A DNA stretch of 64,000 bases from an uncultured Selenomonadaceae bacterium (GTDB taxonomy: Bacteria > Bacillota > Negativicutes > Selenomonadales > Selenomonadaceae), in assembly GCA_905234235.1 (NCBI GenBank), contig CAJOHN010000006.1, forward strand, positions 19,986-83,985, given 5' to 3'. The notes below the pieces were generated by a model that worked only from the letters and a program-made list of their open reading frames with translations, had not been told where the DNA came from and made no database searches. A program made the position numbers and the translations under genes. This document shows positions 1-8,588 of this stretch, one piece after another (position 1 is the first letter of the stretch; every line of letters begins with the position of its first letter).

Positions 1-242
1 TTAATCCCGAAACCGGCGAACTTGAGGGCGAATTTGTTGCCGATAAACAATACATCTACACGTTTTTCCGCAGCCCCGAAGGTCGTTGCATAAGCATTCA
101 GCTGATAAGCGCGAGTTTCGATAAAGAATTTGTCGACACCTATCGCGGTAGCGTCGCCAGCTTCAAAGACAATATCAAAGATAAAAAGTCCGATAAAAAA
201 GACAAAAAGGATAAGAAGAAAGACAAGAAGGACAAAAAATAA
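1..242 (+). CDS. C-terminal end of an unknown protein with Lys/Asp-rich tail (partial)
   Basis: An open frame runs from the window edge (first complete codon at base 3) to TAA at 240-242. About 60 residues are folded-looking sequence with FFRSPEGRCISIQL, followed by a tail of about 25 residues made almost only of Lys and Asp (KDKK-type units, written by alternating AAA/AAG and GAC/GAT codons). The start is outside the window, so no family can be named. The tail could bind acidic polymers or simply be disordered. A tRNA promoter begins 7 bases after the stop, so this is the last gene of its unit. Confidence 0.7.
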   Translation, partial: NPETGELEGEFVADKQYIYTFFRSPEGRCISIQLISASFDKEFVDTYRGSVASFKDNIKDKKSDKKDKKDKKKDKKDKK

Positions 243-248
243 ATTCGG

Positions 249-277
249 TTGACAAAAATTGAGCCGTGTGATATAAA
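249..277 (+). promoter_or_regulatory. Promoter of tRNA-Gln
   Basis: TTGACA at 249-254 and TATAAA at 272-277 are separated by 17 bases, a near-consensus housekeeping promoter ending 18 bases before the tRNA. Confidence 0.75.
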
Positions 278-295
278 AGGCAACGGTTTTACCAC

Positions 296-371
296 AGGGG
301 TATCGCCAAGTTGGTAAGGCACCAGACTCTGAATCTGGCATTCGTTGGTTCGAGTCCAGCTACCCCTGCCA
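296..371 (+). tRNA. tRNA-Gln (anticodon CTG)
   Basis: A full cloverleaf can be folded: acceptor AGGGGTA/TACCCCT, D stem GCC/GGC, anticodon stem CCAGA/TCTGG around loop CTCTGAA (anticodon CTG, reads CAG), T stem GTTGG/CCAGC around TTCGAGT. The discriminator is G and the 3' CCA is encoded. It has its own promoter and terminator, so it is a single-gene unit. Confidence 0.95.
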
Positions 372-387
372 ATCTTGAAATTAATTG

Positions 388-419
388 AAAGCCTGCGTCT
401 TGAACGGCGCGGGCTTTTG
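388..419 (+). terminator. Rho-independent terminator after tRNA-Gln
   Basis: AAGCCTGCG (389-397) pairs with CGCGGGCTT (408-416) in a 9-bp stem (one G-T pair), followed by a short TTTTG run. It separates the tRNA from the next gene. Confidence 0.7.
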
Positions 420-442
420 TAGTTTAAGGGGAGGTCAAGAGC

Positions 443-1141
443 ATGGAAGAAGCAATGGTATCGCCGGTATTTTCGGACGCGTTGAATTTTCTTTCGCTGG
501 GCTTGAGCGTCGTATTACTGTTCGCGGTGGCGTATCTTTGGTCGAGCAACAACAATAGAGCCGCGCAGATTGCAACACTTCAAGCCGAACAGCAACGCAT
601 GAAAAAATCTTTGAGCAAATTAGAGGACAAAGTCAACGTCATGCGGGAGCCGACAGTCGTAGCAGAAGTTCCGCAAGCAGTTCCGTTCGGAATCGATTTA
701 TCGGAGCCGGAAAGTTCAAGGATGACGCCGCTCGCGCCGCAAGATCCGTGGATTGTTTTTGTTGATGAGTATAACAAGCTCGCGGAGGAAATGAAAAAAC
801 CCGGTCAGCTGATGCGTTGCGAGAAATTTGTTAAGGATAAAAAGCTGAGGATTTTGACTTACGGCGGCGCAATGACTTTTAGACATGCGATTGACGTTAA
901 GGACAGTGCTTATTGGGCGTTGAAATGCGATCTTGATGAGTACGCGGTCGTGCCGAATCCGATGAATCCTTGCGACGAAGACCTTCACGAGAACGGCGGC
1001 ATTAAGGAAATTTACGCGCTGAATTATCAGGACGGCATTTATCGGAAATATTACGTCAAGTTGCCCGCGATTTTCAATTTGGAAGCGGATGGTACTTGGC
1101 AATTAAAGAAACCGGGCGTTGTGAATTTGGAGCGGAAATGA
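443..1141 (+). CDS. Membrane-anchored protein of unknown function with coiled coil
   Basis: 232 aa. One hydrophobic segment at about residues 15-32 is preceded by only acidic and neutral residues, then comes a charged heptad-like coiled coil (about 38-68), a proline-containing linker and a C-terminal domain of about 130 residues with scattered Cys (MRCEKF, LKCDLD, NPCDED) and several Tyr. I do not recognise the C-terminal domain. A GGGGAGG site stands 8 bases before the ATG. It ends 1 base before the NagZ-like gene and is probably cotranscribed with it; an envelope role is an inference from the anchor and this neighbour. Confidence 0.8.
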   Translation: MEEAMVSPVFSDALNFLSLGLSVVLLFAVAYLWSSNNNRAAQIATLQAEQQRMKKSLSKLEDKVNVMREPTVVAEVPQAVPFGIDLSEPESSRMTPLAPQDPWIVFVDEYNKLAEEMKKPGQLMRCEKFVKDKKLRILTYGGAMTFRHAIDVKDSAYWALKCDLDEYAVVPNPMNPCDEDLHENGGIKEIYALNYQDGIYRKYYVKLPAIFNLEADGTWQLKKPGVVNLERK

Positions 1142-1142
1142 C

Positions 1143-2240
1143 ATGAAAAAATTTCTTGCGTTGATATTGGCGGCTATAATTTGCGCGGGTTGCGGCGAGG
1201 TTAAAGAAGTGCAGGCGGACGTATTACCGCCGCCCGACCCGATTGAACAGCAATTAAATTCCATGACGCTTGAAGAAAAAATCGGACAGATGATTATGAT
1301 TGGCGTTTACGGGACAGAGCTCAATGACGATATAATTTATTCGCTGAACCAATTCCATTTCGGCGGCGTTATTTTTTACGATAGAAATTTGGAGAGCGTC
1401 GCGCAGACTAAAAAGTTCGCTAATGACATTGAGGCGGCGGCTAATCAAAAAGTTCCGATGTTCTTTGCAATAGATATGGAAGGCGGAAGAGTTGTTCGCG
1501 GCAAAAATTTTTTGGAAGTCGCGCCGTCGCAGGAAAGTATCGGACTTGACGGCAACCCCGAAGCGGCTAAGTATTGGGCTAAACACAACGCGACGATTTT
1601 AAAAAGTCTCGGCGTCAATATAAATTTCGCGCCCGTTGCCGACGTTGGCAGTCGTGATACGCGTTCCTTTGGCGATGACGCGCAGATTGTTTCAAATTTT
1701 GTTGACGCCGCCGCGCAGGGTTACGAGGAAGAAAATTTTCTTTACACTTTGAAACATTTCCCCGGTATCGGCAAAAGTAAAATCGACCCGCACCAAGAAG
1801 TTTCCGCCGTCGAGGACAGCAAAGAAATTCTCGACGCTGAAGACTTGCCGCCGTTCAAAAAAATTATTCGTTGGCATGATAATTCAAAGTTCATGGTTAT
1901 GGTCGGGCATTTGAAATACGACGCGCTTGACCCTGTAAATTCCGCGAGTTTGTCGCCTGCCGTTATGATGGGGCTTTTGCGCAACGAGTTGGGCTTTACG
2001 GGCGTTGTGATAACCGACGATTTGGAGATGGGCGCGATTAAAAATAACACTGACTTGCCGAGCTTGGGCGTCAAAATGATTTTAGCGGGCGGCGACATTG
2101 CGCTTGTCTGCCACAATTACGAAAGTCAGCAAATCGTTTACAACAGCATTCTTGCGGCGGTTCAACGCGGAGAAATTTCTGAGGCGCGAATTAATGAATC
2201 CGTTCGCAGGATTTTAAAGATGAAGGCGCACTTGCAATGA
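1143..2240 (+). CDS. nagZ: Glycoside hydrolase family 3, NagZ-like beta-N-acetylhexosaminidase (lipoprotein)
   Basis: 365 aa. NagZ enzymes remove N-acetylglucosamine from muropeptides during wall recycling. The N-terminus is a lipoprotein signal with the lipobox ending at Cys17 (ICAGC), so the enzyme is probably on the outer face of the inner membrane or in the outer membrane. Family signatures seen: EKIGQM near residue 45, the KHFPG loop with the DxH dyad (IDPH), and VITDDLEMG containing the Asp nucleophile. The usual KHFPGHG reads KHFPGIG, so the loop His is lost while the Asp-His dyad remains. The stop overlaps the next start by 4 bases. Sure of the family, less of exact substrate. Confidence 0.85.
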   Translation: MKKFLALILAAIICAGCGEVKEVQADVLPPPDPIEQQLNSMTLEEKIGQMIMIGVYGTELNDDIIYSLNQFHFGGVIFYDRNLESVAQTKKFANDIEAAANQKVPMFFAIDMEGGRVVRGKNFLEVAPSQESIGLDGNPEAAKYWAKHNATILKSLGVNINFAPVADVGSRDTRSFGDDAQIVSNFVDAAAQGYEEENFLYTLKHFPGIGKSKIDPHQEVSAVEDSKEILDAEDLPPFKKIIRWHDNSKFMVMVGHLKYDALDPVNSASLSPAVMMGLLRNELGFTGVVITDDLEMGAIKNNTDLPSLGVKMILAGGDIALVCHNYESQQIVYNSILAAVQRGEISEARINESVRRILKMKAHLQ

Positions 2241-2980
2241 AAATTTCAATCGTACAATTCAAATCGGAGCTCGGCGAAGTCGAGAAAAATTTTTCTACGG
2301 CGACAAGATTAATCGAGACTGCAAAAAATTCCGACGTGATACTCCTTCCCGAATTGTGGTCGACGGGATATTATCCGACACCCGTTGAAGATTTTGCTGA
2401 CGTTGACGGTGAACGCACAACTAAATTTCTCTGCGCGGCGGCTGAAAAATTTTCCGTGAACATAATCGGCGGCTCAGTCATCGTCAAAAGCGGCGACAAA
2501 ATTTTTAATCGTTGTATCGTGGCGAATCGGCGCGGAAAAATTGCGGCGACTTACGACAAAACGCACTTGTTCAGCTTCGCCAAAGAGGATGAAGTTTTCT
2601 GCGCGGGCGATAAAATTTCTGTCGTTGAACTTGACGGCGTGCGTTGCGGCTTGGCTATTTGTTACGACCTCCGCTTTCCGAAATTTTTTAGGAAGATTGC
2701 ATTGGCGGGCGCGGAAATTATTTTTATTCCTGCCGCGTGGAGTTTGAAACGTTTGACGCCGCGACAAATTCTGACTAAGGCGCGGGCGATTGAGAATCAA
2801 GTTTTCGTAGTCTTCGCGAACAGTTCGGGCATATCGGAGATTGTGAATCCTCGCGGCGAAATCATTGCCGAGAGCGGGCGCGACGAAGAAATTTTGACGG
2901 CGGAAATAAATTTGTCAGAGCGGGCGGAGATTATCGCTACGATGAATCTCCTCGCCGACAGAAATTTGAACGTCGATTAA
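2237..2980 (+). CDS. Carbon-nitrogen hydrolase (nitrilase/omega-amidase family)
   Basis: 247 aa, a typical single-domain nitrilase-fold length. The Glu-Lys-Cys triad is visible: Glu in [10 protein letters not shown] (about residue 38), Lys in YDKTHLF (about 109) and Cys in [11 protein letters not shown] (about 141). Such enzymes hydrolyse amides or nitriles; the sequence looks closest to the omega-amidase/YafV group that clears alpha-ketoglutaramate or ketosuccinamate, but substrate cannot be fixed from sequence alone. ATGA overlap with the NagZ-like gene upstream and a 13-base gap to smpB suggest one transcript. Cytoplasmic: no signal peptide. Confidence 0.85.
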   Translation: MKISIVQFKSELGEVEKNFSTATRLIETAKNSDVILLPELWSTGYYPTPVEDFADVDGERTTKFLCAAAEKFSVNIIGGSVIVKSGDKIFNRCIVANRRGKIAATYDKTHLFSFAKEDEVFCAGDKISVVELDGVRCGLAICYDLRFPKFFRKIALAGAEIIFIPAAWSLKRLTPRQILTKARAIENQVFVVFANSSGISEIVNPRGEIIAESGRDEEILTAEINLSERAEIIATMNLLADRNLNVD

Positions 2981-2993
2981 AGAGGTGAATCAC

Positions 2994-3455
2994 ATGAAGG
3001 ACGAGATAAAAGTTGCGTGCGAAAATCGGAAGGCGCGCCACGATTATTTTATCCACGAGACTTACGAGGCGGGCATTGAGCTTAAAGGCACGGAAGTTAA
3101 AAGTTTACGGGCGGGCAAGGCGAATCTCCGCGACAGTTATGCCGAAGTCAAGGACGGCGAAATTTTTATTGAACACATGCACATCAGCCCTTATGAGCAG
3201 GGAAATATTTTTAATCACGATCCGTTGCGGCGCAGACGTTTGCTCCTCCACAAGCGCGAGATTTTAAAACTGTTCGGCAAGACGCGGGAGAAAGGCTTTA
3301 CGTTGGTGCCGCTGAAAATTTATTTCAAAAAAGGTCGGGCGAAATTGGAACTGGCATTGGCGAGCGGCAAACACACTTACGACAAACGCGCCGTCCTCCA
3401 CGAAAAATCTGCGCAACGCGACATTGAACGCGCATTAAAAGAACGTTCACGATAA
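2994..3455 (+). CDS. smpB: SsrA-binding protein SmpB
   Basis: 153 aa, normal for SmpB. It binds tmRNA and brings it to stalled ribosomes for trans-translation. Signatures: [34 protein letters not shown], and the basic C-terminal tail ending in RALKERSR. An in-frame GTG lies at 2985, but it is inside the AAAGAGGTG ribosome binding site; ATG 2994 with 6-7 bases spacing is the better start. tmRNA itself (ssrA) is not in the window. Confidence 0.97.
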   Translation: MKDEIKVACENRKARHDYFIHETYEAGIELKGTEVKSLRAGKANLRDSYAEVKDGEIFIEHMHISPYEQGNIFNHDPLRRRRLLLHKREILKLFGKTREKGFTLVPLKIYFKKGRAKLELALASGKHTYDKRAVLHEKSAQRDIERALKERSR

Positions 3456-3469
3456 TCGGGGAAATTTTC

Positions 3470-5041
3470 ATGGACATTTTAAAACGTTACGAAACGGCAC
3501 TAAGTTTGTACAGAGCGCGAAGATTATCTGAAGCCTTTAAGATTGTCGCGGAGTTAAAAATCGCCGCGCCGCATTGGAAGAAACCTTTTTTGTTGGAAAC
3601 TTTTATAAGACGCGAACAAGGCGAGTTCGTTAAAGAATTTGAGTTGCTGGCGAGACTTTTGCCGCGTTTCGACCTCGATAAGCCGGAAGAAAAAACTTTG
3701 GCGGCAGAGGCTTTAAGCGTCTTCGGCGCGGTCAACAGGACTCTCGGCAATATCGCGGAGGCGGTAGAAAGTTTTTGTTTATCGGCGGCGTTGGAAGTCG
3801 AGAATAAAAAATCTTGCGTGGAGATAAGCAATGCTCTTTTCACGGCGAACAGCTCCGAAAATTTTACCGCTAAAGATTTCCAAACACTCTATGACAAGTA
3901 CAAAAAATATTTGGCGGACATTAAACCTTATCCGCGCAGATTTTATGAGCACGAAAAAATTCGCGTAGGTCTTTTGTCGTCGGATTTTCAATGGCATGTG
4001 GTTATGGCGTGGAGTTGGGCGTTGATTACGGAGCTTGATAAGAATCATTTTGAAACTTATTGCTATTCCAACGTGCAAACTCCCGACGATGTCACGGAGC
4101 ATTTTCAGAAGACGGCTCAAGTTTGGCGAGACATTTACAACTTGACGGACGCACAAGCGGCGGAGCTGATTCGCAACGACGAGATTGATATTTTATTTGA
4201 CTTCAACGGGCACACGTCTAATAACCGACTTCGGGTTGCGGCGTATCGTCCGGCGAGCGTACAAGTTTGCGGCATCGGCTACATGAACTCGACGGGGCTT
4301 GACTGTTTCGATTATTTTTTATCGGACGTTTACTGCGCGGGCGACCCGAATTATTTTACCGAGAAACTTATCAAGTTGCCACACAGCCATATTTGCTACG
4401 AGGCGTCGAGTAAACTTGAACCAGCCGCCGCGCCGCCGTGTATAAAAAATGGTTATGTGACGTTCGGAAGTTTCAATAAGTTTGCTAAGGTTACCGATTC
4501 GATTTTGATTGCGTGGAAGAAAATTTTGGACGCGGTGCCGAACAGCCGTCTGATTCTCAAGCATAAAATTTTCAACACAAGCGACGGGCGGAAGTTTGTT
4601 AGCGAACGTATGAAAAAAATTGACTTCGACGTTGCGCGAGTTGAAATGCGTGCGTTTTCGGCGGAGAATCATCTGCTTGAATATGGCGACATGGATATTG
4701 CGCTGGATACTTTTCCGTACACGGGCGGCGTGACGACTTGCGAGGCGTTGTATATGGGCGTGCCGGTTGTGAGTTTATACGGCGACAGGCACGGGACGCG
4801 CTTTGGCTTGAGTATTTTGGCTAACGTTGGGATTGAGGAGTTGGCGGTTAATTCTTACGAGGAATATATTAATCGTGCGGTGATGTTGGCTGGCGATTGG
4901 GAATTGCTTACGATTTTGCGGAAAAATCTGCGAGGGATGATGAAAAAATCTCCGCTGATGGGTTCGGCAAATTATATCCGAGAAATTCAGGAAGCCTTTA
5001 CAAAAGTCCTCAGCAATGAGCGAGAAAAATTATTATGTTGA
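3470..5041 (+). CDS. GT41 (O-GlcNAc transferase-like) glycosyltransferase with N-terminal helical repeats
   Basis: 523 aa. Residues about 1-150 are helical and TPR-like; residues about 160-515 match the bacterial OGT/SPINDLY catalytic part: VGLLSSDFQWH, ILFDFNGHTSNNRL, RPASVQVCGIGYMNSTG, FGSFNKFAKV, and the sugar-nucleotide segment DIALDTFPYTGGVTTCEALYMGVPVV followed by GDRHGTR. Family members attach a sugar from a UDP-sugar to Ser/Thr of proteins, in some bacteria to flagellins or adhesins. Here it overlaps by 7 bases a PilM/GspL-like gene, so its target may be an envelope or pilus protein (inference). Cytoplasmic, no signal peptide. Confidence 0.85.
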   Translation: MDILKRYETALSLYRARRLSEAFKIVAELKIAAPHWKKPFLLETFIRREQGEFVKEFELLARLLPRFDLDKPEEKTLAAEALSVFGAVNRTLGNIAEAVESFCLSAALEVENKKSCVEISNALFTANSSENFTAKDFQTLYDKYKKYLADIKPYPRRFYEHEKIRVGLLSSDFQWHVVMAWSWALITELDKNHFETYCYSNVQTPDDVTEHFQKTAQVWRDIYNLTDAQAAELIRNDEIDILFDFNGHTSNNRLRVAAYRPASVQVCGIGYMNSTGLDCFDYFLSDVYCAGDPNYFTEKLIKLPHSHICYEASSKLEPAAAPPCIKNGYVTFGSFNKFAKVTDSILIAWKKILDAVPNSRLILKHKIFNTSDGRKFVSERMKKIDFDVARVEMRAFSAENHLLEYGDMDIALDTFPYTGGVTTCEALYMGVPVVSLYGDRHGTRFGLSILANVGIEELAVNSYEEYINRAVMLAGDWELLTILRKNLRGMMKKSPLMGSANYIREIQEAFTKVLSNEREKLLC

Positions 5042-6045
5042 AGAATTTTTTTAAGGAAAATGTCGGCGCGGTTATCGGCGCGTATTTCGACGGCGACAAA
5101 ATTTTTATCGTGCGCTTGACGGAGAAATTTGAAACTGTCGAAGTTGAGGCGGACGGCTCAGAGATTGAACAACTCGCCGAAAAAATTTCGTTCGTGTGCA
5201 GGCAAAAAGGTTGGGCGACTTCCGCAGTAGGTTTTTGTCTCCGCGCAGATGACGCCGTAACTTTTCAAACAGAAGTCGGCAACGTCCCCGATAAAGAAAT
5301 CCCCGCGCTCGTTGAAAGTTGGGCGACTGCACAGACAGGAAAAAATGCGCCGTTCGCGTTCACGAAACTCGGCGAGGAACTTTGGATGGAAACTTTGCCG
5401 CGAGTTAAGCTTGAAGAATTCGACGCGGCGTTTCAAAAATTCGGATTGAATCTGCGCGGCTTATCGGTAATGCCCGTCGATTCGCTGGTGAAAATCCACC
5501 CGTTCGACAGGACAGAATTTATAACGGAAGTCGTGCGCGATAAGAAAGCCCCGAATCTTTTACAAGCGCGAGGCAACGTTTGGAACTGGAAAAAAATCTC
5601 AGTCGCGTCGGCGGCAATTTTTTTTATCGCAATGATAATCGCCTCGTCAAAACTTTTCATCGAATACCGCACAGCTTCCGCCAACCTCGACGCGGCAACC
5701 GAATCAATCAACGAACTGCGCGACGACCTCGCCTTAAAAGAAAATCTCGACGCGGATATTGCTGAACTTAATAAGCTGAACAAAATCTGCGCGGAACAAA
5801 ATTTTACTCCGACGAAGTTTAACCTCTTGCTTAAAGTCGGGAAAATTTCCGGCGGCGACGTGCGCTTGATTGAGATTCGCGTCGATGAAAAACTTTTGGA
5901 GCTTGAAGGTTTAGCGAATACGCCCGACGCTTTGAAAGCTTACCTTAGCCGCGTGAAAAATTTCGTCGTTCAAAATGCGCGCCTCGAAAACTCGACCGAA
6001 CGCGACGACGGCGATATTGCCTTTCTGATTCGCGCCTCGCTGTAA
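5035..6045 (+). CDS. PilM/GspL-like bitopic membrane protein
   Basis: 336 aa. Residues about 1-180 form an actin-like, acidic cytoplasmic part reminiscent of PilM/GspL (GAYFDGDKIFIVRL at the start, many beta strands); a single membrane segment is at about 187-208 (VASAAIFFIAMIIASSKLFI); then a coiled coil and a small periplasmic ferredoxin-like half as in PilN/GspL (VRLIEIRVDEKLLELEGLANTP). The layout fits a type IV pilus or type II secretion platform protein, but no pilB, pilC or pilin is nearby, so assignment is by layout only. ATG 5035 lies inside the glycosyltransferase end; TTG 5038 is possible. Confidence 0.6.
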   Translation: MLKNFFKENVGAVIGAYFDGDKIFIVRLTEKFETVEVEADGSEIEQLAEKISFVCRQKGWATSAVGFCLRADDAVTFQTEVGNVPDKEIPALVESWATAQTGKNAPFAFTKLGEELWMETLPRVKLEEFDAAFQKFGLNLRGLSVMPVDSLVKIHPFDRTEFITEVVRDKKAPNLLQARGNVWNWKKISVASAAIFFIAMIIASSKLFIEYRTASANLDAATESINELRDDLALKENLDADIAELNKLNKICAEQNFTPTKFNLLLKVGKISGGDVRLIEIRVDEKLLELEGLANTPDALKAYLSRVKNFVVQNARLENSTERDDGDIAFLIRASL

Positions 6046-6083
6046 AAATTCGGCGGGGGATTTTTTTTTATTGCCGCCTGTTG

Positions 6084-6089
6084 TATAAT
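6084..6089 (+). promoter_or_regulatory. Possible -10 element for the secreted protein gene
   Basis: TATAAT at 6084-6089 stands 24 bases before the ATG at 6113, after a T-rich stretch flanked by GGCGG/CCGCC. No convincing -35 box is seen, so this is a weak call. Confidence 0.35.
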
Positions 6090-6112
6090 TCGCAAAAACG
6101 GGAGGCGGAGTC

Positions 6113-6943
6113 ATGGCACGGAAAATTTTTTTACTTTGCTTGGCGGTGTTGCTGATTGTGCAGGGCGCGGCGTCGGCAAAAAAAAATTCGGACTTACCGG
6201 AAGAGGAACGCATAAAAATCGCGATTGAAGTTACGGACAGCTCGCGACATAAAGAACTCGGCACGGCGGAACATCTCGAAGACGCTCTGATTGAGGAACT
6301 CTTTAAGAAAAACCTCGTAGACATTTTGGATCCGAAAATTTTTCAAGACGATACCAAGCTGATTTTGGATGAGGATACGACGGCAGAAAAAAAATCGCCC
6401 TTTGAAAATCTGGGCGAGCTTTTGGTATTCGACGCGATTGAATTGCCGCGCAACAGCCGACTTCCTGCCGATTTCAATCAGACGTTCTATAAAAATTTCG
6501 GCGTGGATTACGTTATTCATTGCGAAGTTATCGCGCTCGGTCTGAATAAGGTTTACGACGACACAATCCCAACGATTTTAAGCGTGGCGGGCGGCGTTAC
6601 CGAATTGGTATTTTCAGGGAACGGCGGGCGCGATGAAACTTTAAGCGACATCGGCACGATAGTTGGACTTGGCGGCTTCGTTCAAGTCAAACGCACCGCG
6701 CTTAGTAACGTCGTCAACATGAAATTTATCAACGTCGAGACGGGGCAAGTTATGTGGGAAAAAAATCTTACGGGGCAAGCGATAAAACATCACAAGCCCC
6801 GCGGCGGCTTCCCCGACGCTTGGACGCAAGCTTACATGGAGTCGGTAGCAAATTCGGCGAAACTCATTGCACAGCGCGTCAATAAATACGTCGACAAAGT
6901 TATCATCAAAGGCAAAAGCGATAAAAATTTCTCCGCTCAGTGA
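6113..6943 (+). CDS. Secreted protein of unknown function
   Basis: 276 aa with a clear signal peptide (KIFLLCLAVLLIVQGAASA, cleavage after about residue 22). The mature part begins Lys-rich, then has an alpha/beta domain with ALIEELFKKNLVDILDP, VDYVIHCEVIALG and a C-terminal FINVETGQVMWEKNLTG. The alternation resembles CsgG/FlgO-like lipoprotein-fold proteins that report on a periplasmic object, but there is no lipobox Cys and I would not name it. Ribosome binding site GGGAGGCGGAG. Its 3' end overlaps the convergent aminotransferase by 7 bases. Confidence 0.75.
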   Translation: MARKIFLLCLAVLLIVQGAASAKKNSDLPEEERIKIAIEVTDSSRHKELGTAEHLEDALIEELFKKNLVDILDPKIFQDDTKLILDEDTTAEKKSPFENLGELLVFDAIELPRNSRLPADFNQTFYKNFGVDYVIHCEVIALGLNKVYDDTIPTILSVAGGVTELVFSGNGGRDETLSDIGTIVGLGGFVQVKRTALSNVVNMKFINVETGQVMWEKNLTGQAIKHHKPRGGFPDAWTQAYMESVANSAKLIAQRVNKYVDKVIIKGKSDKNFSAQ

Positions 6944-8103
6944 TGATTTTTCAGGAAGTGTTCGATACGATTCAATGCCTCAGAAATTTTATCGACGCTC
7001 GTGGCGTAGGAACAACGAACATGGCCCGCGCCGCATTTGCCAAACGCCGTACCCGGTACCAGTGCGACGTGCTCGGCTTGGATTAATTTCTCGGCAAAAT
7101 CCTCCGAAGTCAAGCCGCTCGCCGTGATGTTCGGGAAAATGTAAAATGCGCCCTTCGGCTCGAAACTATCCAAACCCAAAGTTTTAAAGCCGTCGTAAAT
7201 CAATCTGCGTCGCCTGTCGTAATCGGCGACCATTTTTTTCATGTACTTTTCGCCGCGCTTAAGAGCCTCAATCGCCGCCATCTGCGCGGTTATCGGCGCA
7301 CAAAGTATCGTGTACTGATGAATCTTCGTCATCGCTCCGATAAAGTCGGGATTGGAAAGCGCGTAGCCGATTCGCCAGCCAGTCATCGCATAAGCCTTGC
7401 TGAAACCGTTAAGCAAAATCGTCCTGTCGCGCATCTTCGGCAACGCAGAAAAACATTCGTGGACGCCACCGTAAGTCAAGTCGCCGTAAATTTCGTCGCT
7501 GATAACAATTAAATCGTGCGCCTCCGCGAAGTCAGCAATCTTAAGCAAATCCTCGCGCTCCATAATCGCACCCGTCGGATTGTTCGGGTAACCAATCAAA
7601 ATTGCCTTAGTCTTTGGCGTAACGAACGGCTCCAATTCTTCGGGCGTAATTCGGAACTCGTTTTCAATCTTCGCGGGCACGCTGACAGGTACGCCGTTCG
7701 CCATAAAAGTACACGCTTGATAAGAAACGTAGCAAGGTTCCGGAATTAAAACTTCGTCGCCGGGATTTAAAATCGCTCGCAACGCCAAATCCAAAGCCTC
7801 GCTCACACCAACCGTTACTAAAATCTCCGTGTCAACGTCGTAAGCCACGTTAAATTTTTCGACATAATGACGGGCAATTTCTTCGCGCAACTTCAACATG
7901 CCGCGATTGGCGGTGTAGCTCGTGTAGCCGCGTTCCAAACTGTAAACACAACTCTCACGAATAGACCAAGGAGTAACAAAATCCGGCTCGCCGACGCCTA
8001 AAGAAATTACGTCCTGCATTTTCGCCGCGATGTCAAAAAATTTCCTTATGCCGCTCGGCGCAACCGACTTAACCGAACTCGACAACTTATCTTGCCACAT
8101 CAT
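6937..8103 (-). CDS. PLP-dependent class I/II aminotransferase
   Basis: 388 aa, full length for fold-type I aminotransferases. Features seen: GVGEPDFVTPWSIRES near the N-terminus, YTANRGMLKLREEIA, YPNNPTGA (about residue 170), ISDEIYGDLTY, and the Schiff-base Lys in FSKAYAMTGWRIGYA (about 234), with a C-terminal substrate Arg in GHVRCSYA. Likely transfers the amino group of aspartate, alanine or an aromatic amino acid to 2-oxoglutarate; the exact substrate is open. It overlaps the Lrp-type regulator by 4 bases, a common pairing in Firmicutes, suggesting control by that regulator. Confidence 0.9.
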   Translation of the reverse strand: MMWQDKLSSSVKSVAPSGIRKFFDIAAKMQDVISLGVGEPDFVTPWSIRESCVYSLERGYTSYTANRGMLKLREEIARHYVEKFNVAYDVDTEILVTVGVSEALDLALRAILNPGDEVLIPEPCYVSYQACTFMANGVPVSVPAKIENEFRITPEELEPFVTPKTKAILIGYPNNPTGAIMEREDLLKIADFAEAHDLIVISDEIYGDLTYGGVHECFSALPKMRDRTILLNGFSKAYAMTGWRIGYALSNPDFIGAMTKIHQYTILCAPITAQMAAIEALKRGEKYMKKMVADYDRRRRLIYDGFKTLGLDSFEPKGAFYIFPNITASGLTSEDFAEKLIQAEHVALVPGTAFGKCGAGHVRCSYATSVDKISEALNRIEHFLKNHH

Positions 8104-8588
8104 GGCGCAACCACCAACCTGCGGTCGCTGTCCTCGTCTTCCATTATCACGCCGTCTTTTTTGTACGCCTTCAACATAAAATGACTGCGCGTCTGCGTTA
8201 CGCCCTCAATCGGTGCCAAGCGCGTCGCCACGAAATTTGCCACGTCCTTAAGCGATTTGCCTTCAATGATAACCAACAGATCAAAGTTGCCGCTCATAAG
8301 ATAAACCGTGCGCACCTCGTCGAAACGATAAATCCGCTCGGCTATGGCGTCGAAACCGACTTCGCGCTGTGGCGTCAAATTTATTTCGATTATAGCTGTG
8401 ACAACATCGTCGCCGAATTTCTCCCAATTTATCAACGCGCCGTAGGACAGGATTATTTTTTCCTTTTCGAGGACGGCGATTTCCTTTTCAATCTCGTACT
8501 CCGACTTCTGCAACATCGAAGCCAGTTCGCCCGTCGACAGCCGCGCATTGTGCTCCAGCAATTCCAATATTTCCTTCATAATTATCAT
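8100..8588 (-). CDS. Lrp/AsnC family transcriptional regulator
   Basis: 162 aa. The N-terminal winged helix-turn-helix (ILELLEHNARLSTGELASML) is followed by the RAM ligand-binding domain (VTAIIEINLTP ... VRTVYLMSGNFDLLVIIEG). Lrp proteins bind amino acids and form octamers on DNA. It overlaps both neighbours by 4 bases, so it is in one transcript with the FliB-like gene upstream and the aminotransferase downstream. ATG 8588 makes an ATGA overlap with the upstream stop; ATG 8579 has the better spaced GAGAG site, so the start is one of these two. Confidence 0.92.
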   Translation of the reverse strand: MIIMKEILELLEHNARLSTGELASMLQKSEYEIEKEIAVLEKEKIILSYGALINWEKFGDDVVTAIIEINLTPQREVGFDAIAERIYRFDEVRTVYLMSGNFDLLVIIEGKSLKDVANFVATRLAPIEGVTQTRSHFMLKAYKKDGVIMEDEDSDRRLVVAP

